From: Gemmatimonadales bacterium
GTDB lineage: Bacteria; Gemmatimonadota; Gemmatimonadetes; Gemmatimonadales; GWC2-71-9
DNA: 31,190 bases
Direction of reading: 5' to 3'
NCBI GenBank assembly: GCA_025924275.1
Contig: JAICEH010000001.1
Span: 1 to 31,190 of the forward strand
The notes beneath the pieces were generated by a model. That model ran no database searches and was not told the origin of the DNA. It was given only the letters and a program-made list of their open reading frames with translations. The translations under genes were made by a program, and so were the position numbers. Positions 14,638 through 22,228 of this stretch are shown one piece after another (position 1 is the first letter of the stretch; each line of letters opens with the position of its first letter).

Positions 14638-16524
14638 CTAGAACTGGATCTGCGCCCCCAGCTCCACCACCCGCCCCGGGGGCAGCCCGAAGAATGCCGT
14701 GGCCGAGCGGGCGTTGCGGGTGAGGATGGCGAAGATCCGCTTCCGCCAGCGCGCCATCGTGCGCCGCGGCGTGATGATGAGCGTCTCCCGCCCGAGGTAG
14801 AAGCTGGTTTCCGGCAGCTTCACCTCGAGCCCGTGCTCGGTCAGGCTCCGCAGCAGCGCCGGCACGTCCGGCGTCTCCATGAACCCGTACCGCGCCACCA
14901 CCTGGTGGAACCCCTGCCCCAGGTCCCGGAGCGACTCGCGGTCGGCCTCCGGCACCCGCGGCACCGCCTCGGTCATCACCGACATCAGCAGCACCCGCTC
15001 GTGGAGCACCTTGTTGTGCTTGAGGTGATGCAGCATCACGGCCGGGATCCCCTCCGGGTCCCCGGTCATGAACACCGCGGTGCCCGGCACCCGGGTGGGC
15101 GGGTTCCGGCGGATGTCCTCCAGGAAGAGGTCCACCGGGAGCGTGTTGCGCCGCATGATGTCGGCGAGCAGCGCGCGGCCGCGCTTCCAGGTGGCCATCA
15201 GGGTGAAGGCGCCCGCCGCGATCACCAGCGGGAACCAGCCGCCGTCCGGGATCTTGTGGATGTTCGCCGCGAAGAGCGGGACGTCCACTGCCAGGAAGAG
15301 CAGCGTGATGCCTCCCGCGGCCGCGGCCCCCCAGCCCCAGGTGACCCGCATCAGCCGGTGGAAGAGGAGGGCCGTGATCACCATCGTGAGGGTCACCGCG
15401 ATCCCGTACGCCGCCGCCAGGTCCCCGGAGGTGCGGAAGCCCGCGACCAGCGCGAGGCAGCCGACGGCCAGCGCCCGGTTCACTTCCGGCATGTAGATCT
15501 GCCCGTACTGGGTCTCGGAGGTGTGCACCACGGTGAGCCGGGGACAGAGCCCGAGCTGGATCGCCTGCCGGGTGAGGGAGTAGGCGCCGGAGATGAGCGC
15601 CTGCGAGGCCACGATCGCCGCGAGGGTGCCGATCGCGATCATCGGGTAGAGCGCCCAGCGCGGGGCCAGCGCGAAGAAGGGGTTTCGCACCGCCTCGGGG
15701 TGCTCCAGCAGCCACGCCCCCTGCCCGAAGTAGTTGAGCAGCAGCGCCGGCAGCACCGCGCCGAACCAGGCCAGCCGGATCGGCCGGCGGCCGAAGTGGC
15801 CCATGTCGGCGTAGAGGGCCTCGCCGCCGGTCACCACCAGCACCACGGCGCCGAGCACCACGAATCCCGCCATCCCGTGCTCGGCGAAGAAGCGCACCGC
15901 GTGGCCCGGCCACACCGCGCCGAGGACCCCCGGGTGGGCCACGATGCCGCGGATGCCGAGCAGCGCGATCGCGACGAACCAGACCGCCGTGATCGGACCG
16001 AAGAGCCGGCCCACGCGTTCGGTGCCCCGCTTCTGCATCCAGAACAGCAGCACCAGCACCCCGGCCGCGAGCCAGGGAACCAGCGGCGCGATGCCCGGGG
16101 TCGCCAGCTCGAGGCCCTCCATCGCGCCGAGCACCGAGATGGCCGGCGTGATGAGGCCGTCCCCGTAGAGCAGCGCCGCGCCGAAGAGACCCGCCGCCGT
16201 CACCGCCCCGAGCCGGCCCCGGTGCGACTCGGGCCCCACCAGCGCGAGCAGGGCCAGGATGCCGCCCTCCCCGTGGTTGTCGGCCCGGAGGATGAACCCG
16301 ATGTACTTGACCGAGATGACCAGCGTCAGCGCCCAGAAGACCAGCGACAGCACCCCGAGCACGTCGGCCGGGTTGGGCGCCAGGCCGATGTGGCCCGAGA
16401 ACGCCTCCTTGAGCGCGTAGAGGGGACTGGTGCCGATGTCGCCGTAGACCACCCCGAGCGCGCCGAACGACAGCGCGGCCAGCGCTCGGCCGCGCGGGGC
16501 GGCGGCGCCGGGGGGCGCGCTCAC
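14638..16524 (-). CDS. kup: KUP-type potassium uptake protein
   Basis: 628 residues. The N-terminal half has about twelve membrane spans and begins with the family signature G-V-V-Y-G-D-I-G-T-S-P-L-Y-A-L-K-E (residues 24-40). The cytoplasmic C-terminal portion from about residue 450 includes V-F-M-T-G-D-P-E-G-I-P and the ending T-S-F-Y-L-G-R-E-T. It imports potassium, probably with protons. The GTG start at 16524 is 13 bases after the DsbA-like gene's stop. An ATG nearby at 16537 is in another frame and quickly stops. Confidence 0.95.
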   Translation of the reverse strand: MSAPPGAAAPRGRALAALSFGALGVVYGDIGTSPLYALKEAFSGHIGLAPNPADVLGVLSLVFWALTLVISVKYIGFILRADNHGEGGILALLALVGPESHRGRLGAVTAAGLFGAALLYGDGLITPAISVLGAMEGLELATPGIAPLVPWLAAGVLVLLFWMQKRGTERVGRLFGPITAVWFVAIALLGIRGIVAHPGVLGAVWPGHAVRFFAEHGMAGFVVLGAVVLVVTGGEALYADMGHFGRRPIRLAWFGAVLPALLLNYFGQGAWLLEHPEAVRNPFFALAPRWALYPMIAIGTLAAIVASQALISGAYSLTRQAIQLGLCPRLTVVHTSETQYGQIYMPEVNRALAVGCLALVAGFRTSGDLAAAYGIAVTLTMVITALLFHRLMRVTWGWGAAAAGGITLLFLAVDVPLFAANIHKIPDGGWFPLVIAAGAFTLMATWKRGRALLADIMRRNTLPVDLFLEDIRRNPPTRVPGTAVFMTGDPEGIPAVMLHHLKHNKVLHERVLLMSVMTEAVPRVPEADRESLRDLGQGFHQVVARYGFMETPDVPALLRSLTEHGLEVKLPETSFYLGRETLIITPRRTMARWRKRIFAILTRNARSATAFFGLPPGRVVELGAQIQF

Positions 16525-16537
16525 GCGGCGGCGCGCA

Positions 16538-17242
16538 TCAAGGCGTGGCGGGCGCGGTCGGCGCCGGGGGCGCGGCGGGAGCCAGCGAGTCCGCGAGTGC
16601 GCGGAGCCGGTCGTAGGGCTGGTTCCCCGGGTAGAGCTTGCCCCCGATGAGGAAGGTCGGCGTCGAGTTGACCCCGAGCCGGCTCCCCTCGAGGTAGCTC
16701 GCCTCGATCCGCCCGGCGTGGCGCTGGCTGTCCATGCAGTCGTTCCACGCGCCCACGTCCAGCCCCAGGGCGCGTGCCATCCCGCGGAAGGCGCCGGTCG
16801 GGTTGCCCGGCCGGGCCCATTGGGCCTGGGCCTGGAAGATCGCGTCCTGCATCTCCCAGAACCGGCCCTGGTCGGCGGCGCAGGCCGCCGCGTGGGCGGC
16901 GGTGCGCGAGTGCGGGTTGTTCTGCAGCGGGAAGTCGCGGAACACCCAGCGGACGCGGCCCGCGTCCACCAGCCGGCTCCGCACGTCGGGGAACTGCACC
17001 GCGCTGAACGCGGCGCAGTGCGGGCAGGTGTAGTCGGCGTACTCGACGATCTCCACCGGGGCCGCGTCGGAGCCGAGCACGTAGCCGCGGAAGCCGGCGG
17101 TGTCCGCCGGGAGCAGCGCCGCGTCCACCGGGGTGCCCGCGGTGCCGCGCCGGGTGCTCTGCCACAGCGCCAGCCCGCCCGCCGCCGCGATGGCCACGAG
17201 CACCATCAGGAACCTGCCCGAGCCGCCCGCCTTCGCCGCCAT
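16538..17242 (-). CDS. DsbA-family thiol-disulphide protein
   Basis: 234 residues. A single N-terminal hydrophobic segment (about residues 11-28) anchors or exports it. The thioredoxin-fold active site is C73-P-H-C76, and the cis-proline loop is N-S-T-P-T-F-L-I-G-G near residue 195. Proteins of this type oxidise or isomerise disulphides in the periplasm; the C-P-H-C dipeptide matches oxidising DsbA. It could help fold exported cysteine-rich proteins such as the one at 26413. The C-terminus is alanine/proline rich. The ATG at 17242 shares a base with the preceding stop (TGATG), and kup follows. Confidence 0.88.
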   Translation of the reverse strand: MAAKAGGSGRFLMVLVAIAAAGGLALWQSTRRGTAGTPVDAALLPADTAGFRGYVLGSDAAPVEIVEYADYTCPHCAAFSAVQFPDVRSRLVDAGRVRWVFRDFPLQNNPHSRTAAHAAACAADQGRFWEMQDAIFQAQAQWARPGNPTGAFRGMARALGLDVGAWNDCMDSQRHAGRIEASYLEGSRLGVNSTPTFLIGGKLYPGNQPYDRLRALADSLAPAAPPAPTAPATP

Positions 17243-17526
17243 CAGTCCTCCTCCGCGTCGTCGTCGAGGAAGGAGACCTCCGAACGCCGCGCCTCGTCCA
17301 CCAGCCGGCGCGACTCGGCGATCTCCGGGGTGTCGTACGTGATGCGCACCTCGTAGTGGAACAGCTCCGAGCGCACGTCGCCCAGCAGCTTGAGCAGCTC
17401 CGGCGCCCCCTGCAGCAGGGCGCCCCGCCGGTCCAGCTCGGCGATCCGTCGCGCCACCTCCCGCAGCAGCTCCTCGAGCCGCCGGGCGCGGTCCGCCCCG
17501 TAGATCTGCTCGTGGTCGTCGCTCAT
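17242..17526 (-). CDS. Hypothetical small charged protein
   Basis: 94 residues, not recognised. It is rich in Arg, Glu, Asp and Leu. A helical, probably coiled-coil segment (ARRLEELLREVARRIAEL, residues 10-27) is followed by V-R-S-E-L-F-H-Y-E-V-R-I-T-Y-D-T-P-E near 55-72 and an acidic tail (FLDDDAEED). There is no signal peptide. The ATG at 17526 begins the charged N-terminus; a longer frame from 17637 would run through the promoter of the divergent gene. It is the first gene of the unit with the DsbA-like protein and kup. A cytoplasmic binding or scaffold role is a guess. Confidence 0.68.
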   Translation of the reverse strand: MSDDHEQIYGADRARRLEELLREVARRIAELDRRGALLQGAPELLKLLGDVRSELFHYEVRITYDTPEIAESRRLVDEARRSEVSFLDDDAEED

Positions 17527-17578
17527 CCGGTGCCGTCCCGACCCAAATGTACATCGCCCCCGCCGGCGCGGGCCCCGA

Positions 17579-17607
17579 TTGCCGCGAAGGCCCATCAAGT
17601 CTATATT
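17579..17607 (+). promoter_or_regulatory. Sigma-70-type promoter for the 17649 gene
   Basis: TTGCCG (17579-17584), exactly 17 bases, then TATATT (17602-17607). The expected start is near 17614, about 35 bases before the ATG. A Shine-Dalgarno AAGGA (17638-17642) sits six bases before the ATG. Confidence 0.65.
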
Positions 17608-17648
17608 GGGGGCGCAGTTGCAGGCACGGTCTCCCACAAGGACGCTAG

Positions 17649-17921
17649 ATGGCCCGAAAGAAAGCTCAGCCGCGTCAACAGCCGACCAATCCCTCGTCGT
17701 TCGACCAGGCCCGGGACGAACTCTTCAGCCACATCCTCCGATGCGGCGTGATCGAGGCCGAACCGCCGCACCAGAAGGACTGGTTCGACGACACGATGCA
17801 GTACATCGCCGAGCGGTACACCGACCTGCCCGAGGAGTCGCTCGGCCAGATCCGGCTCCTGGGCGAGCGATACTGCCAGCCGGTGGTCCGCCGCCCGGAG
17901 GCGGTCGGATCGACGCCCTGA
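17649..17921 (+). CDS. Hypothetical small protein, well expressed
   Basis: 90 residues, not recognised. The basic N-terminus (MARKKAQPRQQP) precedes a helical body with F-D-Q-A-R-D-E-L-F-S-H-I-L-R-C-G-V-I-E-A and Q-K-D-W-F-D-D-T-M-Q-Y-I-A-E-R-Y-T-D-L. Cysteines are at about residues 32 and 76. There is no signal or membrane segment. It has the clearest promoter, a good ribosome-binding site and a strong terminator hairpin of its own, so it is a monocistronic unit and a real gene. A nucleic-acid-associated role would suit its basic start but is only a guess. Confidence 0.8.
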   Translation: MARKKAQPRQQPTNPSSFDQARDELFSHILRCGVIEAEPPHQKDWFDDTMQYIAERYTDLPEESLGQIRLLGERYCQPVVRRPEAVGSTP

Positions 17922-17924
17922 GTG

Positions 17925-17972
17925 CCCGATGAGTCGCGACGCCCCGCTTCCCGCGGGGCGTCGTGCATCGGG
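17925..17972. terminator. Strong two-part hairpin between convergent genes
   Basis: An outer stem CCCGATG/CATCGGG (17925-17931 and 17966-17972) encloses a perfect 11-base-pair stem (17937-17947 with 17953-17963) with a TTCCC loop. It follows the 17649 gene stop by four bases and precedes the converging OsmC stop by nine. There is no T-run, so it may act as a bidirectional or Rho-assisted terminator. Confidence 0.7.
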
Positions 17973-17981
17973 GCCCCCGCC

Positions 17982-18398
17982 TCAGTCCGGGACCAGCCGC
18001 AGTTCGTGGGTGACCCGGATGTCCTGCCGGAGGGAGTGGACCACGGAGCAGTACTTCTCCATCGAGAGCTCCACCGCGCGCCGGGCCTTCGCCTCCTCCG
18101 CCTCCCCGCCCTCCAGGACGAAGACCAGCCGCACCTCGGTGTAGTACCGCGGGTGCTCCTCCCGCCGGGTGCCCTCGGCCTCGACCCGGAACCGCGCCGG
18201 GAGCGCCCGCATCTTCTCCAGGATGCTCACCACGTCGGCCCCGGTGCAGGCGGCGAGCATCGCCAGCAGGCCCGCCATCGGCCCGGGCGCCTCGAGCCCG
18301 TCGCCGTCGACCAGGATCGGCGGGCGCCCCGCCTCGCCACCCCGGAAGCGGAGCCCGCCGGTCCACTCCAGCGCCACCTGCTTCACCTCGCCCGCCAT
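17982..18398 (-). CDS. OsmC family protein
   Basis: 138 residues of the OsmC/Ohr/YhfA fold. The two characteristic cysteines are C51 (LAACTGADVVSILEKMR) and C117 (MEKYCSVVHSLR), separated as in peroxidatic OsmC-like proteins that detoxify organic hydroperoxides. The N-terminal W-T-G-G-L-R-F region and P-M-A-G-L-L-A-M-L-A-A helix fit the YhfA subgroup best. Starting at the ATG at 18398, it lies 17 bases after the CDP-alcohol phosphatidyltransferase stop, so the two are probably co-transcribed. Confidence 0.88.
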   Translation of the reverse strand: MAGEVKQVALEWTGGLRFRGGEAGRPPILVDGDGLEAPGPMAGLLAMLAACTGADVVSILEKMRALPARFRVEAEGTRREEHPRYYTEVRLVFVLEGGEAEEAKARRAVELSMEKYCSVVHSLRQDIRVTHELRLVPD

Positions 18399-18415
18399 GC
18401 GGCCTCCGCTCCGGT

Positions 18416-18964
18416 TCAGGTCCCGACGGGACGGCGGGCCCCCCGTGCCTGCGCGTAGTCCCAGATGGCGTACATCGCGATGCCCGCCGTGGCCCAGGCC
18501 ATCGGCCGGAGCAGTTCCGAGCCGGTGACGAAGGCGAGCAGGGTCAGGTTCTGGGCCAGGGTGACCGCCTTCCCGCCGGCGCGGGCGGGAATGCTGCTCG
18601 GGCGGCCGCCGTGGAGGGTCGCCACGAAGGCGAACGCCGCCACGATGTCGCGGAGGAGCACGCCGGCGATCTCGTAGGGCTCGAGCCGGCCGGAGACCAG
18701 CACGACCCAGAAGGCGGCGGCCATGAACAGCTTGTCGGCCACCGGGTCGAGGAAGACGCCCAGCCGCGAGGGCCCGAACCGCCGGGCGATCAGGCCGTCC
18801 AGCAGGTCGCTCCCCGCCGCGAGCGCCAGGATGAGGAAGCGCCACCGGGCGTCCTCCACCAGCACGAACGCGGCGGCGAGCGGGAGCCGGAGCGCCGTCA
18901 GCGCGTCCGCTGCTCCCCACGCCTTCGCTTGTCGCTCCCCGAGGCTCGCACTAGCTTCGACCAT
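18416..18964 (-). CDS. CDP-alcohol phosphatidyltransferase (PgsA-like)
   Basis: 182-residue integral membrane enzyme transferring a phosphatidyl group from CDP-diacylglycerol to an alcohol. The family catalytic motif is complete: D53, D56-G57, A60-R61, G69, D73 and D77 (SDLLDGLIARRFG...LDPVADK). The length and motif suit phosphatidylglycerophosphate synthase, but phosphatidylserine or inositol enzymes share it. I chose the ATG at 18964; an alternative at 19003 adds thirteen low-complexity residues. The promoter region is shared with the divergent SpeD-like gene. Confidence 0.87.
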   Translation of the reverse strand: MVEASASLGERQAKAWGAADALTALRLPLAAAFVLVEDARWRFLILALAAGSDLLDGLIARRFGPSRLGVFLDPVADKLFMAAAFWVVLVSGRLEPYEIAGVLLRDIVAAFAFVATLHGGRPSSIPARAGGKAVTLAQNLTLLAFVTGSELLRPMAWATAGIAMYAIWDYAQARGARRPVGT

Positions 18965-19047
18965 TCCGCCCCCCGCGGCGGGCGGCGCGGACGCGCTCCG
19001 CACCGGTCCCCCCCAAACAGACCCCCGCGCGGCGGGCCATCGAAGCG

Positions 19048-19353
19048 ATGAGCGACTGGAGCCACTGGGTGCAGGAGTTCTCCGGCCTGAACGGCGACCG
19101 CCTGGTCGACCCGGCGGCGCTGGCCGCCGCCGCCGTGGCCGCCGCGGCCGCCATCGGCCTGGCGCCCCATGGGCCGCCGCTCGCCCGGTCCGGGCCGGAG
19201 GGGGTGGACGTCCTGCTGGCGGGGCACGGCGGGCACATCGCCCTCCACGCGATTCCCTCCCGCGGCGCCTGCCTCGCCGACGTCGCCACCCGCCAGCCGC
19301 TGGCGGCCGCCCGCGCCGGCGAGATCCTCGCGCGCCGGCTGGGGGCGCGCTAG
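19048..19353 (+). CDS. SpeD-fold protein lacking pyruvoyl-forming residues
   Basis: 101 residues that align by eye with bacterial S-adenosylmethionine decarboxylase. The H-x-x-x-E-F near the start, the helix, and the segment V-D-V-L-L-A-G-H-G-G-H-I-A-L-H-A-I-P (53-70) correspond to the V-V-I-S-E-S-H-L-T-I-H-T-W-P of Thermotoga SpeD. The Glu-Ser cleavage site is replaced by G61-G62, so the chain cannot cleave itself to make the pyruvoyl group. The position of catalytic Cys83 reads R82. The histidines equivalent to H64 and H68 (H63, H67) remain. It is therefore probably not a decarboxylase; it may be a regulatory or subunit-like paralogue. Homology is by inspection only. Confidence 0.6.
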   Translation: MSDWSHWVQEFSGLNGDRLVDPAALAAAAVAAAAAIGLAPHGPPLARSGPEGVDVLLAGHGGHIALHAIPSRGACLADVATRQPLAAARAGEILARRLGAR

Positions 19354-19372
19354 CCGACGCCGCGGCGGGCGC

Positions 19373-20083
19373 TCAGTCCCGCGCGCCGCCGCCGAGGGGG
19401 CGGCGCTCGAGCAGGAGGAGTGTCGCCGCCACCAGCCCCGCCCCGTACAGCCCGGCGTGCAGGGCGTCGGCCGCATCCAGTCCGGCGCCCAGCCGGTGCA
19501 TCGGCGGGAGCACCGCGTGCAGCCACCGGAGCGCCGCCCAGAGATCCACGCCGCGCCCGAGCAGGTCGGCGACGGTGTTCTGGAAGACGTGGATGAGGAG
19601 GGCCGCGAGCCAGTCGCGCGGGCCCGAGGTGCCCGCCGTGGAGAGGAAGAAGACCGTCCCGCCCAGCAGCAGGTAGGTGAGGGCCAGCTGTCCCACCAGC
19701 CCGGGATCGAGGCCGGACTCCCCGGTGCGGGCCAGCACGGCCAGACCCGTCGAGGCCACGGCGGCCAGCACCAGCGCGAAGCCCAGCAGCCACCGCACCA
19801 GGTAGAAGAGCGCCGGCCGGACCGGGCGGGCGAAGTAGAACCGGTAGTAGCCCTCCACCCGGTCGGTGCGGACGATCTCCCCGGTCGCCACCAGCACCAG
19901 CGGCCACCCCACCTGCTGGAGGTAGCCGGCCAGCAGGGTCGCGCCGCCCGCCTCCAGGGCCGCGCCGGGCAGCTTCCACACCAGCACGGCGAAGAAGCCC
20001 GAGATGATGGCCGCCACCAGGCCCGGCCCGCGCAGCACGTCGCGCGCCTGCCACCCGAGATACGCCGCCGGGTAGCCGCTCAT
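19373..20083 (-). CDS. ABC transporter membrane protein
   Basis: 236 residues with about six hydrophobic segments (near residues 22-40, 55-70, 95-120, 130-155, 160-180 and 205-228), consistent with an ABC-2-type permease. E-I-V-R-T-D-R-V-E-G-Y-Y-R-F-Y-F-A-R-P-V (68-87) resembles the cytoplasmic coupling region of such exporters. It starts at an ATGA overlap with the ATPase gene and forms its partner. The transported substrate is unknown. Confidence 0.78.
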   Translation of the reverse strand: MSGYPAAYLGWQARDVLRGPGLVAAIISGFFAVLVWKLPGAALEAGGATLLAGYLQQVGWPLVLVATGEIVRTDRVEGYYRFYFARPVRPALFYLVRWLLGFALVLAAVASTGLAVLARTGESGLDPGLVGQLALTYLLLGGTVFFLSTAGTSGPRDWLAALLIHVFQNTVADLLGRGVDLWAALRWLHAVLPPMHRLGAGLDAADALHAGLYGAGLVAATLLLLERRPLGGGARD

Positions 20084-20985
20084 CCTTCGCCCACCGCCTC
20101 GCGGAACGCCGCCTCGAGCCGGCTCCGCTCCGGGTACCACGCCTCCACCACCGCGCCGGCCTCGAGCAGCACCCGGAGTGCTGCCGACAGCTCGGCCGCC
20201 TCGCCCCGGACCCGCACCTCGATCCCGCCGCTCCCGACCGGCTCCGCCCCCGGGAAGGCGATGGCGAGGGCCGGGTGTGGTGCCGCGAGGCGCAGGCGCC
20301 GCCACCCGCCCGTGGGGCCGGCGCCCGGTTCCGCCACCCGCTCGAGCCGGCCCCGGTGCAGGATCGCGACCCGGTCGGCCACCCGCTCCAGCTCGTCCAG
20401 GTTGTGGGAGGCCACCACGATCACCCGGCCCGGGCGCCGCTCCTCCCGCACCACGTCGCGGAAGCGCTGGGTCCAGAGCGGGTCGAGGCCGTGGGTCGGC
20501 TCGTCCAGGATGAGCAGGGCGTGGTCGGCCAGGAGCGCCTGGGCCAGCCCCAGCCGCTGCAGGGTCCCCTTGGAGAGCTGCCGCACCTGCTTGCCGGCGT
20601 GCTCCTCGAGCCCCAGCCGCTCGATCGCCGCCGCGACCCGCCGCGCCCGCTCGCGGCCCGGCATGCCCGAGAGCACCGCGGCCCGCGCCAGGGCATCCGC
20701 GGCACGCCACCGCCCGGGGAGGGCCACCAGCTCGGGGAGGTAGCCCGCGCCGCGGGCCCGCACCCAGGCCCGGGGCGCCCGGCCGTCGATCGCCACCCGG
20801 CCGGCGCTCGGGTCGAGGAAGCCGAGGAGCAGCGAGATGAGCGTGGACTTCCCGGCGCCGTTCGGCCCGGCGATCCCCAGCACCTCCCCGTCCGGGATGG
20901 CGAGGGTCACGCCGGTGAGCGCCTCCACGGCGCGGCGCCGGAGCGGGCTCCGGTAGGTCTTGCCCAGCCCGTCGAGCGTGATCAA
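20080..20985 (-). CDS. ABC transporter ATP-binding protein
   Basis: 301 residues. Walker A GPNGAGKS is at 40-47, the signature L-S-K-G-T-L-Q-R-L-G-L-A-Q-A near 142, Walker B L-L-I-L-D-E-P-T-H-G-L-D near 160 and the switch histidine in S-H-N-L-D-E-L-E near 198. A C-terminal extension of about 85 residues (from 220) is common in the DrrA/NatA exporter group. The start is a TTG at 20985-20983 that overlaps the TPR gene stop as TTGA. No ATG or GTG lies suitably close, and the protein sequence becomes conserved immediately after this codon. Confidence 0.87.
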   Translation of the reverse strand: MITLDGLGKTYRSPLRRRAVEALTGVTLAIPDGEVLGIAGPNGAGKSTLISLLLGFLDPSAGRVAIDGRAPRAWVRARGAGYLPELVALPGRWRAADALARAAVLSGMPGRERARRVAAAIERLGLEEHAGKQVRQLSKGTLQRLGLAQALLADHALLILDEPTHGLDPLWTQRFRDVVREERRPGRVIVVASHNLDELERVADRVAILHRGRLERVAEPGAGPTGGWRRLRLAAPHPALAIAFPGAEPVGSGGIEVRVRGEAAELSAALRVLLEAGAVVEAWYPERSRLEAAFREAVGEG

Positions 20986-22100
20986 TGGATGATGCGGAGG
21001 ACCCCGGCCTCGGCGCTGCCGCGGATGAACGCCTCCGCGTCGGTGACCGGGATGATCACCCCGGTCTCCGCCCGGCCCTTCCGCGCCAGCCCCGCCATGA
21101 ACTCGGTCAGCGTGCAGTCGGACCACTCCCGGTCCGCCGCCTTCATCTGCAGCAGGATCTCCTCCCAGCTGCCCCGGAAGAGCCGGCCCGCGAGCGTCGC
21201 CACCAGGTGGGTGTCGGCCGCGGCCGCGCGCTTCTGCATCGCCTGCAGCTCCTGGTGCATCGCCCCGAAGAGCTCGAGCTGGCTCGGGTCCCGGACCGTG
21301 CCGTCGGGCTGCTGCGCCTCGACCTCCGCCAGCAGCAGGTCCACCGGGTCCGGCTCCGCCGCCACCTCGCCCAGTCGGTGGAGCCAGGGCTGCAGCTCGG
21401 GGTCGTCGTCGGGGAGCCGGTAGGTCGCCTTCCGGAGCTCGATGTAGCGCCACAGCCCGAGCTCGTCGTAGTGGTCCTCCGGGCTGGTGCGCTCCAGGTG
21501 GTGCAGGGCCGCCTCGCTCTCCCCCCGGTCGTAGAGCAGGTTGGCCAGGTAGATGCGGGCCTCGGTGAAGTCCGGATCCACCTCGAGCGCGCGCCGCAGC
21601 CAGTAGAGCGCGTTCGCCTCCCGTCCCAGCCGGTGTGCCGCGTAGCCCACGCACGCCGAGGCGTCCGGGGAGTCCGGCTGCGCCTGGATCGCGTACTCGA
21701 AGTAGCGGTGCGCCTGCGCCAGCAGGCCCTCGCGGAAGAGCGCCCGCCCCACCTGCAGCATCAGCTCGTGGTCGTCCTTGAAGCCGAGCTCGAGGATCCG
21801 GTCGAAGATCCCGAGCGCCGTCTCCCGGTGGCCGAACTTGAGCAGCGACTCGCCCAGGCCCGCCAGCGCGTCCTCGTGGTCGGGATCCAGGGACGATGCC
21901 CGCTCGAAGCCGCGCCGCGCCCAGGCGAATTCCTCCCGGGCCAGGTGCGCGTAGGCGAGCCCGACCAGCAGGTCCACGTTGTTGGGGTAGAGGCTCAGCC
22001 CTTCCCGGAGGATCCCGAGGGCTTCGTCGTAGCGTCCTTCATTGTAGAGCTGGTGGGCATTCTCGTCGTACTCGTCGGAGCTCAGGAAGCGATCCGACAT
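20982..22100 (-). CDS. Tetratricopeptide repeat protein
   Basis: 372 residues. From residue 10 to about 210 there are at least six TPR-like units, each with A-x-x-x-Y/W and paired helices: N-A-H-Q-L-Y-N-E-G-R-Y-D-E-A-L-G-I-L, A-Y-A-H-L-A-R-E-E-F-A-W-A-R-R-G-F, A-L-A-G-L-G-E-S-L-L, and Y-F-E-Y-A-I-Q. These build a protein-binding superhelix. The C-terminal 150 residues are not repeat-like and end with V-T-D-A-E-A-F-I-R-G-S-A-E-A-G-V-L-R-I-I-H. There is no signal peptide, so it is cytoplasmic. It is translationally coupled to the ABC ATPase, suggesting an adaptor role. The ATG at 22100 has its own candidate promoter. Confidence 0.88.
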   Translation of the reverse strand: MSDRFLSSDEYDENAHQLYNEGRYDEALGILREGLSLYPNNVDLLVGLAYAHLAREEFAWARRGFERASSLDPDHEDALAGLGESLLKFGHRETALGIFDRILELGFKDDHELMLQVGRALFREGLLAQAHRYFEYAIQAQPDSPDASACVGYAAHRLGREANALYWLRRALEVDPDFTEARIYLANLLYDRGESEAALHHLERTSPEDHYDELGLWRYIELRKATYRLPDDDPELQPWLHRLGEVAAEPDPVDLLLAEVEAQQPDGTVRDPSQLELFGAMHQELQAMQKRAAAADTHLVATLAGRLFRGSWEEILLQMKAADREWSDCTLTEFMAGLARKGRAETGVIIPVTDAEAFIRGSAEAGVLRIIH

Positions 22101-22132
22101 CCGGGAAGCCTCCGGCAGGCGGGTTGTGCACA

Positions 22133-22161
22133 AACGTAAGAAATGTGGGCAACCCCGGCAA
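22133..22161 (-). promoter_or_regulatory. Candidate promoter for the TPR/ABC operon
   Basis: On the minus strand, TTGCCG (22161-22156), a 17-base spacer and TACGTT (22138-22133) lie 33 bases before the TPR ATG. The -35 hexamer is identical to that of the promoter at 17579. Confidence 0.55.
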
Positions 22162-22200
22162 GACCAAGAAGACCAACGAGTTTGGTGTGTGGATTGTCAT

Positions 22201-22228
22201 CGCGGACTGGAGTTGTCCTCAGTCCGCG
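22201..22228 (-). terminator. Perfect 9-bp hairpin at end of the secreted-protein gene
   Basis: CGCGGACTG (22201-22209) is complementary to CAGTCCGCG (22220-22228) with a ten-base loop. It overlaps the stop codon of the 22219 gene and is not followed by a T-run. It lies between the pruA unit and the TPR promoter and could end upstream transcription. Confidence 0.5.

Noticed and set aside
14833..16650. 605-codon open frame on the plus strand across kup
   Set aside because: Composition is dominated by R, P, H and E with no motif. It lies opposite a clear KUP transporter.
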